Shown here: one piece after another, positions 28,660 to 40,149 of the stretch
How positions within the stretch are numbered: the stretch's first letter is position 1
How the letters are laid out: each line of letters starts with the position of its first letter
Assembly: GCF_902498825.1 (NCBI RefSeq)
Contig: NZ_LR701459.1
Location: 2,152,414-2,216,413, forward strand
DNA length: 64,000 nt
Direction: 5' to 3'
DNA from: Rhizobium sp. EC-SD404
GTDB lineage: Bacteria > Pseudomonadota > Alphaproteobacteria > Rhizobiales > Rhizobiaceae
Translations under genes and position numbers: made by a program
Notes under the pieces: generated by a model
What the model was told of the DNA's origin: nothing
Databases searched by the model: none
Seen by the model: only the letters and a program-made list of their open reading frames with translations

Positions 28660-30078
28660 TTAGCGGAGCTGGTCGGCAATCCGGCCGAGCGACTCCTCGC
28701 GTCCCAGAACCTTCAAAACATCGAACACGCCGGGCGAAACGGCCCGTCCCGTCAGTGCAGCGCGAAGCGGCTGGGCAACCTTGCCGAGCTTGAGTCCTTC
28801 GCGTTCAGCATAGGCGCGAACGGTCTCGTCCAGAGACTCGATCTCCCAGGAATCGAGCGTCTGCAGCATCGGCAGAAGCCCCTCGAGAACCGGGCGTCCT
28901 TCGGCCAGAATCGCTTCTGCCTTCTCGTCGTTCTGGAGCGGGCGCTCGTCGAACAGAAAGCGTGCGCCGTCGGCAAGCTCGACCAGCGTCTTGGCGCGCT
29001 CCTTCAGCCCCGGCATCGCCGCCAGAAGCTGGGCGCGGCGCTCCTCCGTCATGCGGTCGAGGAAATAGGCGCCGCCTTCCATCTCGGGCAGGATGGCGAT
29101 CAGGCTGTCGACGAGACGCGCGTCGTCGGCCTGACGGATGTAATGTCCGTTCAGCGCTTCGAGCTTCTTGATGTCGAACCGGGCGGCACCCTTGTTGATG
29201 TCGGAGACATCGAACCATTCGATCATCTGCTCGATCGACATGATCTCGTCATCGCCATGGCTCCAGCCGAGACGGACGAGATAATTGGTGAGCGCCTCGG
29301 GCAGAAAACCCATCGCCCGATAGGCTTCGGCACCGAGCGCGCCATGGCGCTTGGAGAGCTTGGCACCATCGGCTCCGTGGATCAGCGGAATATGGGCCAT
29401 GGAGGGGATGTCCCAGCCCATGGCACGATAGATGATCGACTGCCGCGCCGCATTGGTCAGGTGGTCGTCGCCACGAATGATGTCGGTCACGCCCATGTCA
29501 TGGTCGTCGACCACGACTGCGAGCATGTAGGTCGGATTGCCGTCCGAGCGGAGGATGATGAAATCGTCGAGATCGGCATTGGGGAAGCGCACGTCGCCCT
29601 GTACGCGGTCCTGGACCAGCGTCTCGCCATCGCGCGGCGCCTTGATGCGGATGGCGGGTTTGACGCCTTCCGGTGCTTCGGAAGCATCGCGGTCGCGCCA
29701 GCGCCCGTCATAGCGCGGCGGCTTGCCGGCGGCACGCTGCGCTTCGCGCATCGCATCCAGTTCCTCTGCCGAGGCATAGCAGTGATAGGCCTCGCCACGC
29801 TTCACCAGTTCCTCAGCGATTTCGCGGTGACGCTCGGCCCGTTCGAACTGCGAGATCGGTTCGCCATCCCAGGAGAGACCCAACCAGGTCAGCCCGTCGA
29901 GAATGGCATCGACGGCAGCATCGGTCGAGCGCGCGCGATCGGTATCCTCGATGCGCAGCAGCATCTTGCCGCCCCGGTTCTGGGAATAAAGCCAATTGAA
30001 CAGAGCCGTTCGCGCGCCGCCGATATGGAGGTATCCAGTGGGCGAGGGTGCGAAGCGGGTGACGATCCCTTCGGACAT
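28660..30078 (-). CDS. gltX: Glutamyl-tRNA synthetase
   Basis: A 472-residue class I aminoacyl-tRNA synthetase. The N-terminal [22 protein letters not shown] carries the HIGH-type motif and [13 protein letters not shown] the KMSKS-type motif. It charges tRNA-Glu and, in bacteria lacking GlnRS, tRNA-Gln as well; many alphaproteobacteria carry two GltX copies, so a second elsewhere is possible. The ATG at 30078 is chosen because the family N-terminus starts MSEGIVTRF there. Divergent from the comEC-like gene. Confidence 0.96.
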   Translation of the reverse strand: MSEGIVTRFAPSPTGYLHIGGARTALFNWLYSQNRGGKMLLRIEDTDRARSTDAAVDAILDGLTWLGLSWDGEPISQFERAERHREIAEELVKRGEAYHCYASAEELDAMREAQRAAGKPPRYDGRWRDRDASEAPEGVKPAIRIKAPRDGETLVQDRVQGDVRFPNADLDDFIILRSDGNPTYMLAVVVDDHDMGVTDIIRGDDHLTNAARQSIIYRAMGWDIPSMAHIPLIHGADGAKLSKRHGALGAEAYRAMGFLPEALTNYLVRLGWSHGDDEIMSIEQMIEWFDVSDINKGAARFDIKKLEALNGHYIRQADDARLVDSLIAILPEMEGGAYFLDRMTEERRAQLLAAMPGLKERAKTLVELADGARFLFDERPLQNDEKAEAILAEGRPVLEGLLPMLQTLDSWEIESLDETVRAYAEREGLKLGKVAQPLRAALTGRAVSPGVFDVLKVLGREESLGRIADQLR

Positions 30079-30224
30079 GATCTTGAACCTGTCAGTGATG
30101 CTGGGTTGAGCGACAATCGGGCCTTTGAAGGCCGCATCGGCATGTTGGCGGTGATCTAACACACGAGGGCGACAGCGCAAGGCTTGCGGTGTATCGTGCA
30201 CCAAGGCGAGGGGGCCTGAACCGC

Positions 30225-32777
30225 ATGGCGCATGCCGATGCTGAACGCGAGCCAGTGAATGGCTCCGCTTGCGAGCGGACTGCGTTTGCGTTCGACCCGC
30301 CCGATCCCTATGTCGACGACGATCCCGAAAGCGACCCTCTGCGCACTGTCAGCCGTTCTCAATCTCGGCGTCCGCGTTTGCCGCAATGGAATTTGAGGCA
30401 GGCGCTTGAGGAAGAGCGTGGCCATGGCGCGCTGTTTCTCTGGGCTTCCGCTTTCTTCGCGACCGGCGCCGCGCTCTGGCGCATCTTGCCGAGTGATCCG
30501 CCGTTTCTTGTGACGTTCGGTTTGACCGTGGCAGTCGGATTGGCCGCGGCACTCACCTCGAACCGGCTGCGAAACCTGCTGAGCGCGCTGTGCCTGATCC
30601 TTGCCGGGCTGGCCTCCGCAGCGGCGGAGGCGGATCGCCGCGCAATCACCGTGCTGGACAGTCCGGTGGTAACAACGATCTCCGGTCGGGTGCTGGCACG
30701 CGAAATCGATGAGGAGGGGCGTTGGCGCTACCTGGTCGAAGTCAGGTCTACGCACGACCCGACATTGCGGCGGCCGCCAGAACGCGTGCGGCTGCTGGCG
30801 CGCAGCGACCATCCCGATATCGAGATCGGCGCGTCCATCATCGGCCTGGCGCGTCTGGCGCCCCCATCTGGTCCCGCGATGCCAGGCACGTTCGATTTCG
30901 CCTTCAACTCCTATTTCGCCGGTATCGGAGCCTTCGGCTTCTTCTACGGGCCACCCGGTATCATGCCCGGTGAAAGGGTCGATGAGGGTTTCGAAGATCG
31001 GATCGCGCAATGGACGACCGAACTGCGCGAAACCATCGCCTTTCGGATCAAGGAGGTGATCCCGGGGGATGCGGGCGCCGTCGCGGCGGCGATGACCGTG
31101 TCCGACCGCCGCTCGATCTCCGAGGAGACGAACGAAGCCTTCCGCATCACCGGGCTCGCCCACATCCTCTCGATCTCCGGCCTGCACATGTCGCTGGCAG
31201 CAGCCTTGATGTTCACCGGGCTGCGCCTTGGCTTCGCGCTCGTGCCGGGCATCGCCCAGGCCTGGCCCGTCAAGAAATTCGCGGCGCTCGGCGCCATCGG
31301 CACTTCCACCTTCTACCTGCTGATTTCAGGAGCCGTCATCTCCGCGCAACGGGCGTGGATCATGGTGGTCGTCATGCTGGTCGCGGTGCTGCTCGATCGG
31401 GCCGCGCTGACTATGCGCAACGTCGCGATCGCGGCCTTTCTCATCCTTCTCGTCACGCCGTCGGCGGTGACATCGCCCGGTTTCCAGATGTCTTTCGCGG
31501 CCACTGCGGCCCTCATCGCCGCCTATGGCGGCTGGGCCGCGCGCAACAAGAACAAGGCTCCGGAGTTCTCCAGCGCCAAACCGGGCTTCGTCTGGCGCTG
31601 GACGGGGCTGATCCTCGGCTTGGCCGTGACCTCGCTGATCGCCGGAGCCGCGACGGGGATATTCTCCGCTCACCACTTCCACCGCATGTCGAGCTACGGG
31701 ATGATCGCCAATGTGATCGCAATGCCCGTCATCTCCATCATCGTCATGCCGTTCGGCACCCTTGCGCTCCTGACGATGCCGTTCGGCCTCGACGCGATCT
31801 TCCTCACGATCATGGGTGTTGGTCTCCAGGCGGTCATTGCCATCGGCCATCATGTCGCCGACTATGGCGACGGTTTTGCTACGGGTCAGATTCCGGGTGC
31901 CGTCACTGCGCTTCTGTCGCTGGCGTTGCTCATTCTCGTCTTTGCCCGAACATGGCTGCGAAATGTCGCGATGATACCCGCGTCTGCCGCCGCGCTGATC
32001 ATGGTGTCCGACATACGCGCCGACCCGCCATTGCTGCTGATCGCAGAGGACGGCCGCTTGGCCGCGATCTTGCGCGATGACGGCTTGGCCACCAACCGTG
32101 CGCGTCCGAGCAGCTTCATCTTCGATCAGTGGGCGACGGCAACCCGGCTGGAGACCCATGTCCCGCCAATCGTCGTTGTCGATGCACAGGCTGACCACAC
32201 GTCAACCCAGGCGCCTGCCGAGCCGGTCGAGGGCGAAGCCGAAATCGACCCCGCCATTGCCTACGGAATGATGCGTCAGGCGATCCGCGAACTGAGTGAT
32301 GGGCAAATAACAGGCGTGTTCCAATGCCGCCGAGGTGCGTTTTGCGTGGCTCGCATGGAAAACGGCACAACGATCGCCTGGCTGGAGGAGCCGGCCTATG
32401 TCGGCCCCGCATGCGACATGACCGATATCGCGATCATTCCGATACCGCTGTCGATGCGCGAATGCCGGTCGGGCGCGACGCTCTTCACCGCCCGCACATT
32501 GCGTGAGACCGGCGCAATCGCCGTCTACGCTGAAACGAGGGGAGACGGATTCGCGGCGAACGAAGCGCGTGCTGCAGGCAATGGGCAGAGTGCACACCTT
32601 GACCAGCAGCCGACGTTCCGCTTCGAGCAGTCTGCCGGCCGGATGCGCGCTTGGACGCGACACCGCTACTATGACTGGAGAACGGGAAGTTTTGCCGAGC
32701 CCGGCACGGATGGCGCCTCTTCCGTCAACACGAACATGAGCGGAGACGGAAGAGCTGCCGATAGCCTGGATCAGTGA
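30225..32777 (+). CDS. ComEC/Rec2-like membrane protein lacking a recognisable metallo-beta-lactamase motif
   Basis: An 850-residue polytopic protein. An N-terminal cytoplasmic lead and helices (about 60-130) are followed by a DUF4131-like soluble domain ([18 protein letters not shown]), then the Competence domain with [22 protein letters not shown] and about eight more helices. Competence proteins of this type conduct single-stranded DNA across the inner membrane. The C-terminal 200 residues follow the usual position of the MBL-like domain, but no HxHxDH motif is visible. No other competence gene is in the window. The start at 30225 is chosen for GAGGGGG upstream; a GTG at 30189 is also possible. 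It overlaps the end of lexA by 7 bases. Confidence 0.85.
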   Translation: MAHADAEREPVNGSACERTAFAFDPPDPYVDDDPESDPLRTVSRSQSRRPRLPQWNLRQALEEERGHGALFLWASAFFATGAALWRILPSDPPFLVTFGLTVAVGLAAALTSNRLRNLLSALCLILAGLASAAAEADRRAITVLDSPVVTTISGRVLAREIDEEGRWRYLVEVRSTHDPTLRRPPERVRLLARSDHPDIEIGASIIGLARLAPPSGPAMPGTFDFAFNSYFAGIGAFGFFYGPPGIMPGERVDEGFEDRIAQWTTELRETIAFRIKEVIPGDAGAVAAAMTVSDRRSISEETNEAFRITGLAHILSISGLHMSLAAALMFTGLRLGFALVPGIAQAWPVKKFAALGAIGTSTFYLLISGAVISAQRAWIMVVVMLVAVLLDRAALTMRNVAIAAFLILLVTPSAVTSPGFQMSFAATAALIAAYGGWAARNKNKAPEFSSAKPGFVWRWTGLILGLAVTSLIAGAATGIFSAHHFHRMSSYGMIANVIAMPVISIIVMPFGTLALLTMPFGLDAIFLTIMGVGLQAVIAIGHHVADYGDGFATGQIPGAVTALLSLALLILVFARTWLRNVAMIPASAAALIMVSDIRADPPLLLIAEDGRLAAILRDDGLATNRARPSSFIFDQWATATRLETHVPPIVVVDAQADHTSTQAPAEPVEGEAEIDPAIAYGMMRQAIRELSDGQITGVFQCRRGAFCVARMENGTTIAWLEEPAYVGPACDMTDIAIIPIPLSMRECRSGATLFTARTLRETGAIAVYAETRGDGFAANEARAAGNGQSAHLDQQPTFRFEQSAGRMRAWTRHRYYDWRTGSFAEPGTDGASSVNTNMSGDGRAADSLDQ

Positions 32778-33502
32778 TAGCGCCGAATGAGCCCGACGAG
32801 CTTCCCCTGGATCTTGACGCGATCCGGGCCGAAAATCCGCGTTTCATAAGCCGGGTTGGCGGCCTCGAGCGCGACGGATGCACCTTTGCGACGGAAACGC
32901 TTCAACGTCGCTTCCTCGTCGTCGACCAGAGCCACGACGATGTCGCCGGGATTGGCCGTCGAGGAGTTCTTGATGATGACCGTGTCGCCGTCGAAGATGC
33001 CGGCTTCGATCATCGAATCGCCCTTGACCTCGAGCGCGTAATGTTCGCCGCCGCCGAGCATGTCCGGTGGAACGGCAATCGAATGGGTATTGTTCTGGAT
33101 GGCGGAGATCGGCACACCCGCCGCGATACGGCCCATGACGGGCACGCTGATGGCGCGATTGTCGTTGTCGCGCGGCATCTCGCTCTGGCGGCGCTCGGCT
33201 GCAATCTCGGGCTTCGGCGTCTTGCCAAGCGATCCTTCGATGACACTCGGCGAAAAGCCGCGACGCTGCGGCACTGCCGCGTTGTAGCTGTCCGGCAGCT
33301 TGATGACTTCCAGCGCACGCGCACGGTTCGGCAGACGGCGAATGAAGCCGCGTTCCTCTAGCGCGATGATGAGGCGGTGGATCCCCGATTTAGACGCGAG
33401 ATCGAGGGCTTCTTTCATCTCGTCGAAAGATGGCGGTACGCCGCTTTCCTTCAGACGCTCATGGATGAAAAGAAGCAGTTCCTGCTGCTTACGCGTCAAC
33501 AT
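32771..33502 (-). CDS. lexA: SOS response repressor LexA
   Basis: A 243-residue LexA. The N-terminal winged helix ([52 protein letters not shown]) binds SOS operators. The C-terminal peptidase half has the Ala-Gly self-cleavage site in GRIAAGVPI, nucleophile Ser in KGDSMIEAG and general-base Lys in EEATLKRF. RecA-stimulated cleavage derepresses SOS genes. The ATG at 33502 gives the standard start [11 protein letters not shown] perfect SOS box lies 58 bases upstream, so it should be autoregulated. It lies downstream of moeA and overlaps the comEC-like gene tail to tail. Confidence 0.97.
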   Translation of the reverse strand: MLTRKQQELLLFIHERLKESGVPPSFDEMKEALDLASKSGIHRLIIALEERGFIRRLPNRARALEVIKLPDSYNAAVPQRRGFSPSVIEGSLGKTPKPEIAAERRQSEMPRDNDNRAISVPVMGRIAAGVPISAIQNNTHSIAVPPDMLGGGEHYALEVKGDSMIEAGIFDGDTVIIKNSSTANPGDIVVALVDDEEATLKRFRRKGASVALEAANPAYETRIFGPDRVKIQGKLVGLIRRYH

Positions 33503-33559
33503 CGGCTGCTTGGGCCCCCGCTCGATCGGATGGAAACAAATGTGGAACACACTTTATCT

Positions 33560-33574
33560 GTTCCTTTTGTGTTC
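33560..33574 (-). promoter_or_regulatory. LexA binding site (SOS box) upstream of lexA
   Basis: GTTC-N7-GTTC on the plus strand (GAAC-N7-GAAC on the lexA strand), the alphaproteobacterial SOS consensus, in the 98-base gap between moeA and lexA. An overlapping inverted repeat, GGAACA at 33544-33549 and TGTTCC at 33559-33564, lies next to it. Confidence 0.88.
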
Positions 33575-33600
33575 CGCAAGTCCGCCAGGGAAAACCGTGG

Positions 33601-34818
33601 CTAGATCCGTCGCAAGACGATCGCCCGCACGGTGTCTCCCATCTTGGCGGCGGGGGCAAATGGTTGCCGGATGACGAGGCCGTCCGCCTCGGCGAACACG
33701 CGCATCATGGAGGAATCCTGCTTGGTGGCAGGGGTGGCGACCAACTTTCCGTCCGCCCGTCGGCGCATCGCCGCGCGCAGATAATCCTGGCGCACGTCGT
33801 TTTCGGCGAGGTCGACATCCAGAACCGCATCCACCATCTGCAGATGATGGGCGCGGCCAGCGAGCTTTGCGATCAGCGGCGTGAGGAAGACGTAAGAGCA
33901 GACGAGGCTCGAAACCGGGTTTCCGGGCAATCCCAGAACATGCATCGGGCCGATGCGGCCGCTCATCAGAGGTTTGCCGGGGCGCATGGCGATCTTCCAG
34001 AACGCCAACTCAAGGCCGCGCGATTCCAGCACGTTGCGAACGAGGTCGTGATCGCCGACCGAGGCGCCACCAAGCGTTACGAGGATATCGGCGCCTGCCG
34101 CCTGTGCGGCATCGATCGATCGATTCAGGGCATCCTCGGTGTCGGCGGCGATGCCGAGGTCGATCGGGTCGCCTCCTGCTTCCTTGACGATCGCAGCGAC
34201 ACCGAAGCTGTTGGATGCGATGATCTGATCGTCTCGTGGGTCCGCGCCCGGCTGCACGAGTTCGTCGCCAGTCGCGAGGATGGCGACGCGCGGACGACGA
34301 TGAACGGGCAGGGAAGGGAGGTTCATGGCTGCTGCCAGTGTCAGCCGGCCGGCATCGAGCATCGCGCCCTTGGCAATGACCGTTTCACCCCGGTGGAAAT
34401 CGAGGCCTGCACGCCGCACGAAACGCCCGGACTGGACAGGCTCTAGAACGTCGATCCGGTTTGCGTCGAGGGGCCTTGCGTTTTCCTGGATGAGAATCGC
34501 ATCGGCACCGTGCGGAACCGGCGCGCCGGTAAAGATGCGGACGGTCTCGCCGCGTCCGATGGCGCCTGGGAAACCATGGCCGGCGGCCGATTCGCCGATG
34601 ACGGTGAGCGTGGCGCCTGGTTCTGCCGTATCGGCTGCAATCACGGCGTAGCCGTCCATGGCGGAGGCGGGAAACGGAGGTTGATCGCGCCTCGCGATAA
34701 GTGGTTCGGCGAGCACGCGGCCCCACGCGGCATTCAAAGGCACATTCTCGATATCGTCGATCGGTCGAGCGTCAGCGAGGATCAGCGACAGTGCATCATC
34801 GACGGGCAGCAGCGCCAT
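33601..34818 (-). CDS. moeA: Molybdopterin molybdotransferase
   Basis: A 405-residue MoeA that inserts molybdate into adenylylated molybdopterin. It shows PPFPASAMDGYAV, the RIFTGAPVPHGADAI segment, LATGDELVQPG, and the MoaB/Mog-like TLGGASVGDHDLV and LGLPGNPVSSLVC loops. It follows moaC with two bases between them, so they form an operon with trpC and trpD. The downstream lexA has its own operator. Confidence 0.95.
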   Translation of the reverse strand: MALLPVDDALSLILADARPIDDIENVPLNAAWGRVLAEPLIARRDQPPFPASAMDGYAVIAADTAEPGATLTVIGESAAGHGFPGAIGRGETVRIFTGAPVPHGADAILIQENARPLDANRIDVLEPVQSGRFVRRAGLDFHRGETVIAKGAMLDAGRLTLAAAMNLPSLPVHRRPRVAILATGDELVQPGADPRDDQIIASNSFGVAAIVKEAGGDPIDLGIAADTEDALNRSIDAAQAAGADILVTLGGASVGDHDLVRNVLESRGLELAFWKIAMRPGKPLMSGRIGPMHVLGLPGNPVSSLVCSYVFLTPLIAKLAGRAHHLQMVDAVLDVDLAENDVRQDYLRAAMRRRADGKLVATPATKQDSSMMRVFAEADGLVIRQPFAPAAKMGDTVRAIVLRRI

Positions 34819-34820
34819 GG

Positions 34821-35324
34821 TCAGGGTGCCCCGTCATTACCCGGAAAAGTCCAATCGCCGGACTTGCCGCCCGTCTTCGACAGCAGTCGGATACCGGTGA
34901 TTTCCATCGCTTTGTCGACCGCTTTCGCCATATCGTAGATGGTGAGGCAGGCAACAGACACGGCCGTCAGCGCTTCCATCTCGACGCCTGTGCGGCCCGT
35001 GAGACGCGCCATGGCCTCGACACGCAGGCCGGGCAGGGTATCCGCTGCCTCGATCGTTACAGACACCTTGGTCAGCATCAGCGGATGGCAAAGCGGGATG
35101 AGGTCGGCAGTCCGCTTGGCAGCCATGATGCCGGCAATGCGCGCCGTGGCGATGACGTCGCCCTTTGCAGCGCTGCCCGATTGAATGAGAGCGAGCGTTT
35201 CCGGGGCCATCTTCACGAAGCCTTCGGCGATGGCGACACGCTCGGTCTCGGCCTTGCCGCCGACATCGACCATGGTGGCACGCCCGCGTTCGTCGAGATG
35301 TGTGAGCCGCGGTTCGTCGCTCAT
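34821..35324 (-). CDS. moaC: Cyclic pyranopterin monophosphate synthase
   Basis: A 167-residue MoaC, which forms cPMP from the cyclic GTP product of MoaA in molybdenum-cofactor synthesis. Landmarks are [50 protein letters not shown] and the C-terminal KTGGKSGDW. Its start overlaps the trpC stop by four bases, and moeA follows after two bases. moaA is not in the window. Confidence 0.96.
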   Translation of the reverse strand: MSDEPRLTHLDERGRATMVDVGGKAETERVAIAEGFVKMAPETLALIQSGSAAKGDVIATARIAGIMAAKRTADLIPLCHPLMLTKVSVTIEAADTLPGLRVEAMARLTGRTGVEMEALTAVSVACLTIYDMAKAVDKAMEITGIRLLSKTGGKSGDWTFPGNDGAP

Positions 35325-36130
35325 TGCGCTGCCACCTGAAGTTTGCCCGTAAGCAGCGTCTCCGTCGCGCCGGCGACATCGTCGATGCGCATCAGGCTTT
35401 CGCCGACGAGGAACGTGCCGATACCGGCGCGCTCGAGACGCAGGCAGTCCTCATGGGTGAAGATGCCGCTTTCGCCGACAAGATGACGACCGGCAGCCAT
35501 CGGGGCGAGGCGCTCGCTGGTTTCGAGCGACACGTCGAAGGTGCGCAGATTGCGGTTGTTGATGCCGATGAGCGGTGAGGTCAGCACCAGCGCGCGCTCC
35601 ATTTCAGCCTCGTCATGCACTTCGACAAGCACGTCCATTCCGAGATCGGTCGCCGTATCGTGAAGCTCGAGGGCCATGGCATCGTCGAGACAGGCCATGA
35701 TGACGAGGATGGCATCGGCGCCCATCGCCCGGGCCTCAAAGACCTGGTACGGCTCGAAGAGGAAATCCTTGCGGATGACTGGCAGCGTCGTCGCAGAACG
35801 GGCAGCGACGAGGAATTCCGGCGCGCCCATGAACGATGGGGTGTCGGTCAGAATCGACAGGCAGGCCGCGCCGCCCGCCTCATAGGCTCGGGCAAGCGCC
35901 GGCGGATCGAAATCGGCGCGGATGAGACCCTTGGACGGGCTGGCCTTTTTGATCTCGGCGATCAGAGCGAACTGACCATGAGCGCGTTTCTCCTCAATCG
36001 CGGCCAGGAACCCGCGCGGCGCGTCGACATTCGCAAGCGCTGCCTTCACCTCTGCAAGCGGCCGGGCAGCCTTGGCGGCAGCGATCTCTTCGCGCTTGTA
36101 GGCTTCGATGCGGGTCAGGATATCGCTCAA
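35321..36130 (-). CDS. trpC: Indole-3-glycerol phosphate synthase
   Basis: A 269-residue stand-alone TrpC (not fused to TrpF) catalysing ring closure to indole-3-glycerol phosphate. The TIM-barrel motifs [15 protein letters not shown] with the catalytic Lys, [23 protein letters not shown] and GESGIFT are visible. It overlaps moaC by four bases and follows trpD after 34 bases. Confidence 0.97.
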   Translation of the reverse strand: MSDILTRIEAYKREEIAAAKAARPLAEVKAALANVDAPRGFLAAIEEKRAHGQFALIAEIKKASPSKGLIRADFDPPALARAYEAGGAACLSILTDTPSFMGAPEFLVAARSATTLPVIRKDFLFEPYQVFEARAMGADAILVIMACLDDAMALELHDTATDLGMDVLVEVHDEAEMERALVLTSPLIGINNRNLRTFDVSLETSERLAPMAAGRHLVGESGIFTHEDCLRLERAGIGTFLVGESLMRIDDVAGATETLLTGKLQVAAQ

Positions 36131-36164
36131 CGCCTCATTTCCTTCATATCAAGCCGCTTCTTCA

Positions 36165-37190
36165 TCATGCCGCGGCCGCGTGGCGCTGCGAGACCGCAAC
36201 GAGCCGCTCCAGCACGGCAAGCGCCGCGCCGTCGTCAATCGATTTCGCCGCAAGCTCCAGACCTTCCGCAACCGTCTCTGCACGGCCGGCAACCACCAGC
36301 GATGCGCCGGCATTCAGCAGCGAAATCTCGCGATAGGCATCTTTCGAGCCGCGAAGAACTGCCTGCAACGCCTTTGCGTTATGCGCTCCGTCCGCGCCTT
36401 TCAGCGCATCGATCGACACGCGCTTCAGGCCGAGTTCTTCCGGCTCGATCGAGAAACGCCGGATCGACCCGTTCTCCAGGGCAACGATATCCGTTCGCCC
36501 CGTGGTCGTCATCTCGTCGAGACCATCACCGTGGACGACCCAGACGCGCTCCGATCCGAGATCCTTCAGCACCTCGGCCAGCGGCTCCAGCCATTCCGGC
36601 GCGAAGACGCCCAGCAACTGCCGCTTGGCGCCGGCGGGATTTGACAGTGGGCCGAGCAGATTGAAGATCGTTCGGGTGCCGAGTTCCACACGCGTCGGGC
36701 CCACATGGCGCATCGCGGCGTGGTGGGCGGGGGCGAACATGAAGCCGATGCCGGCTTCCTCGATGCAGGCCGCGATAGCCGGCGCCTTGAGATCGATCGC
36801 AACGCCGAGCGCCATCAAGGCGTCCGCAGCACCGGATTTAGACGACAGCGCGCGGTTACCGTGCTTGGCGACGGGAACGCCGCAGCCCGCCACGATGAAG
36901 GCCGCGCAGGTGGAGACGTTATACGTGCCGGTTCCGTCGCCGCCCGTGCCGACGATGTCGATCGAATCGGCGGGCGCCTCGACGGTCACCATTTTGCTGC
37001 GCATGGTGGTCACGGCGCCGACGATCTCGTCGACCGTCTCGCCGCGCACCCTGAGCGCCATCAGGAACCCGCCGATCTGGCTCGGTGTGGCATCGCCGGA
37101 CATCATGATGTCAAACGCCGCCTTGGCGTCGTCGCGCGACAGCGGGACACCGGACGCGGCCTTGGCGAGGTAGCTCTTCATGTCTGCCAT
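36165..37190 (-). CDS. trpD: Anthranilate phosphoribosyltransferase
   Basis: A 341-residue TrpD that joins anthranilate to PRPP. It has the PRPP loop [38 protein letters not shown] and the metal/anthranilate region [15 protein letters not shown]. Adjacent GTG (37193), ATG (37190) and ATG (37181) starts are possible; I prefer 37190 because a G-rich stretch precedes it. trpC follows, and ppiD lies just upstream on the same strand. trpE, trpF, trpA and trpB are not in the window. Confidence 0.95.
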   Translation of the reverse strand: MADMKSYLAKAASGVPLSRDDAKAAFDIMMSGDATPSQIGGFLMALRVRGETVDEIVGAVTTMRSKMVTVEAPADSIDIVGTGGDGTGTYNVSTCAAFIVAGCGVPVAKHGNRALSSKSGAADALMALGVAIDLKAPAIAACIEEAGIGFMFAPAHHAAMRHVGPTRVELGTRTIFNLLGPLSNPAGAKRQLLGVFAPEWLEPLAEVLKDLGSERVWVVHGDGLDEMTTTGRTDIVALENGSIRRFSIEPEELGLKRVSIDALKGADGAHNAKALQAVLRGSKDAYREISLLNAGASLVVAGRAETVAEGLELAAKSIDDGAALAVLERLVAVSQRHAAAA

Positions 37191-37215
37191 CACGGCATCC
37201 CCCGATGTCGCGTCT

Positions 37216-39096
37216 TTAAAAGCCGAGCGCCTGCGTGCCGAGCTGCTGGTTGATCCGCACCGGATATTCCGCCTGCAAACGGGTCACGAGCTGGTCGAGC
37301 AGATCGTCGCCGCCGCTGCGAGCAATGGCGGTCCGCTCCTGGTCGGGGATCGCCTTCGATGCGGAGATTGCTACCTCGTTGACGCGCATGACGATCTGGC
37401 CTGCGCCATCCGCGTCCTGCGCGGTCGCCACGTGGCCACCAGGACCGGCAAAGGCAGCCGCGATCGCCTCCGGCCCGAATGTGGGGTTCTCGCTGTCGCG
37501 CTGGAGATTGTATTCCGTGCGCACGTTCGTGCCGAGTTCCGTCGCAATATCAGCGAGCGGCGTGCCGTCGGCTACGGAAGCGCGCAGTTCTTCGGCGCGG
37601 GCAGCGAGTGCCGCTGCGCGCTGTTCCGCCTGCAAATCGGTAACGACATCGTCGCGCACTTCGTCCAGTGTGCGGTCGCGGGCCTCTTCAATGTCCAAAA
37701 CCTCGAAGAACACGTAGCCGTCAGAGCCGAGATTCAGCGGCTGGGCCTCGATGCCGATCTCAGTTTCGAACGCCTGGGCAAGAAGATCCTGCGATTGGGG
37801 CAGATCGCTCAGCACGTCGCCTTCGGGTGTGCGCCCCGAGCGGTCGACCGCTTCGACGACGACCGGCTCCAACTGCTGTTCGCGTGCAGCCTCCTGCACG
37901 GGTAGGCCGCCCGCGCGTGCATCTTCATAGGCGTTGAACACATCGAACAGCGTCTGCGAGGCTTCTGCCACTGCGAGGTCTTCACGGATCTCCGCTTCGA
38001 CGTCCTCGAAGGCTGTTTCCTCGCCACCCTCGATCGTGGCGACGCGCAGGATGACTGGACCGAAGGGGCCGTCGACAACATCGGTGACGCCGCCCGCTGC
38101 CTCGACGGCAAATGCCGCTTCCGCCAGCGCCGCGTTGGTCATTTCAGTCCGGGCAAACGTGCCGATGCGCACATCGGCTGCACTGCGGCCAGCTTCGGAA
38201 ACGATTTCGTCGAACGGCGTTCCTTCGGCCAATTCTGCCGCTGCGGCTTCTGCGGCCTCGCGATCCGGGAAAACCAGTTGATCCAGCGTGCGTCGCTCGA
38301 CGCTCGTATAGCGTTCAGGATTGTTGTCGAATTCCGCCCGCACGACCTCGGCATCGATGGCTTCCGGATCGGCGATGTCGCTTGCGGTCAGCGTCACATA
38401 AGCGATGCTGCGATATTCCGGCGCCGTGTAGCGGCTGCCATTGTCTTCGAAATAGGCGGCAAGTTCCTCGTCCGTCGGCTCGCCGATCGGATCGATCATG
38501 CTCTCGTCGACGATAAGATAGTCGACGGTGCGTGTCTCGGCTCGATGGCGGCCAAAGGCGTCGAGCAGCGTGTCGGGCAGTTCGAAACCGTCGGCCAGAG
38601 CCTCCACGACCTGCGTGCGCACAGCAACCTGCTCGCGATTGCGGATATAGTCGTCTTCGCTCATGCCGACATTCTGCAGCACCGCGGCAAAGTTTTGGCG
38701 GCTGAACTGGCCGTTGATGCCTTGGAATGCGGGGTCCTCGGCAATCAGCCCGGCCAATCGGTCCTCCGAAAGCCCGAGCTGCATGTCGCGCGCCTGCTCA
38801 TCCAGTGCGGCACCGGCGACCAGCTGCGAATAAACCTGATTCTCGATGCCGAACGCGCGCGCTTGTTCGGTCGTGATCCGGGTGCCGAACTGTTGCGAGA
38901 GGAGGGAGAGTTGGCGATCGTATGCAAGCCGGAATTCCAGTGCGGACACTTCGGTCTCGCCGACCGAAACCACCGTGTCGCCACCGCCCGAGAACATCGC
39001 GCCGCTGACGCCCCAGACCGCGAATGACGCGACGAGCAGGAAGAACAGGACTTTGGCGACCCAGGTCTGGGCGCCCCTTCGCAGCATTGTCAGCAT
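37216..39096 (-). CDS. PpiD-like periplasmic peptidyl-prolyl isomerase
   Basis: A 626-residue SurA/PpiD-type protein. A single N-terminal membrane anchor ([20 protein letters not shown]) is followed by a SurA_N-like region ([49 protein letters not shown]) and parvulin-like segments; the protein is very rich in Glu and Ala. Family members act as periplasmic folding helpers. The canonical parvulin active site is weak, as in E. coli PpiD, so chaperone activity is more likely than isomerase activity. It is the first gene of a run leading into trpD-trpC-moaC-moeA. Confidence 0.9.
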   Translation of the reverse strand: MLTMLRRGAQTWVAKVLFFLLVASFAVWGVSGAMFSGGGDTVVSVGETEVSALEFRLAYDRQLSLLSQQFGTRITTEQARAFGIENQVYSQLVAGAALDEQARDMQLGLSEDRLAGLIAEDPAFQGINGQFSRQNFAAVLQNVGMSEDDYIRNREQVAVRTQVVEALADGFELPDTLLDAFGRHRAETRTVDYLIVDESMIDPIGEPTDEELAAYFEDNGSRYTAPEYRSIAYVTLTASDIADPEAIDAEVVRAEFDNNPERYTSVERRTLDQLVFPDREAAEAAAAELAEGTPFDEIVSEAGRSAADVRIGTFARTEMTNAALAEAAFAVEAAGGVTDVVDGPFGPVILRVATIEGGEETAFEDVEAEIREDLAVAEASQTLFDVFNAYEDARAGGLPVQEAAREQQLEPVVVEAVDRSGRTPEGDVLSDLPQSQDLLAQAFETEIGIEAQPLNLGSDGYVFFEVLDIEEARDRTLDEVRDDVVTDLQAEQRAAALAARAEELRASVADGTPLADIATELGTNVRTEYNLQRDSENPTFGPEAIAAAFAGPGGHVATAQDADGAGQIVMRVNEVAISASKAIPDQERTAIARSGGDDLLDQLVTRLQAEYPVRINQQLGTQALGF

Positions 39097-39266
39097 TTCT
39101 TACCCGATCATCCTCTTGCTTTCACGCGGATGCGCGCTGTTCTAGCCGCGTTGGTGCGGCACGTAAATGCCGGATTGCGGGCGCCTGTCCCCATGCGTTC
39201 GTTTGATTTTCGGGGGCAGTCTGGTAGCTACGGCCACCGAGCAAAGTTGGAAAAGGTCAAGCGCGC

Positions 39267-40031
39267 ATGACACCTGGGATCAGGCCACTTGTGGCAGGCA
39301 ATTGGAAGATGAACGGTCTTCGGGACAATCTCGGCGAGCTGAAAGCCATCATCGATGGCGTGAACGCCCCTTCGCTGGAGATGATCGATGCCCTCATCTG
39401 CCCGCCGGCGACGCTCGTCTACGTGGCGACGGCACTGGCCGAAGACAGCGATCTCGCCATCGGCGCGCAGGATTGCCACTGGAACAACTCCGGCGCCCAC
39501 ACCGGCGATATTTCCGCTGAGATGATTGCGGATTGCCTAGCGACGCACGTGATCGTCGGCCACTCGGAACGTCGCGCCGACCACGGTGAGGACGATGCAA
39601 CCGTAGTGCGGAAGGCAGAAGCCGCCTGGGAAGCTGGCCTTGTGGCCATCATCTGCATTGGCGAGACGGAAGCGGAGCGAAAAGCGGGCGACACGCTGGC
39701 GGTTCTCGGTCGACAGCTGGCTGGCTCAGTCCCTGATGGCGCCGAGGCCGATATCACGGTCATTGCCTACGAGCCCGTCTGGGCTATCGGAACGGGCCTG
39801 ACGCCGACGGCCGACGATGTCGCCGAGGCCCATGCTTTCATCCGCGAAACGCTGGTTAGCCGTTTCAAAGGCGAGGGCGCCGCCATGCGTATTCTCTATG
39901 GTGGCTCCGTGAAACCATCGAACGCGCGCGAGCTTATGGCGGTCCATAATGTCGATGGTGCACTGGTCGGCGGTGCGAGCTTGAAAGCTGATGATTTCCT
40001 CGCCATCTGTGGCGCATATAACGATATCTGA
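39267..40031 (+). CDS. tpiA: Triosephosphate isomerase
   Basis: A 254-residue TIM that interconverts dihydroxyacetone phosphate and glyceraldehyde 3-phosphate. It shows AGNWKMNG with the catalytic Lys, [30 protein letters not shown] with the catalytic His, [11 protein letters not shown] with the catalytic Glu, and [11 protein letters not shown] and VGGASLK phosphate loops. Divergent from ppiD and followed by secG, a common order in this group. Confidence 0.97.
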   Translation: MTPGIRPLVAGNWKMNGLRDNLGELKAIIDGVNAPSLEMIDALICPPATLVYVATALAEDSDLAIGAQDCHWNNSGAHTGDISAEMIADCLATHVIVGHSERRADHGEDDATVVRKAEAAWEAGLVAIICIGETEAERKAGDTLAVLGRQLAGSVPDGAEADITVIAYEPVWAIGTGLTPTADDVAEAHAFIRETLVSRFKGEGAAMRILYGGSVKPSNARELMAVHNVDGALVGGASLKADDFLAICGAYNDI

Positions 40032-40149
40032 CCGCGCAACGCATCGCTGCGCTCGAAATGATGGCTTCGGGGTTGGAAACGCAGCAGCTCTCGTGTAGAG
40101 GGGCCGCTGATTTTCCGACCATTGCCGCCTTTTGGCAGGACCCCCAAAT

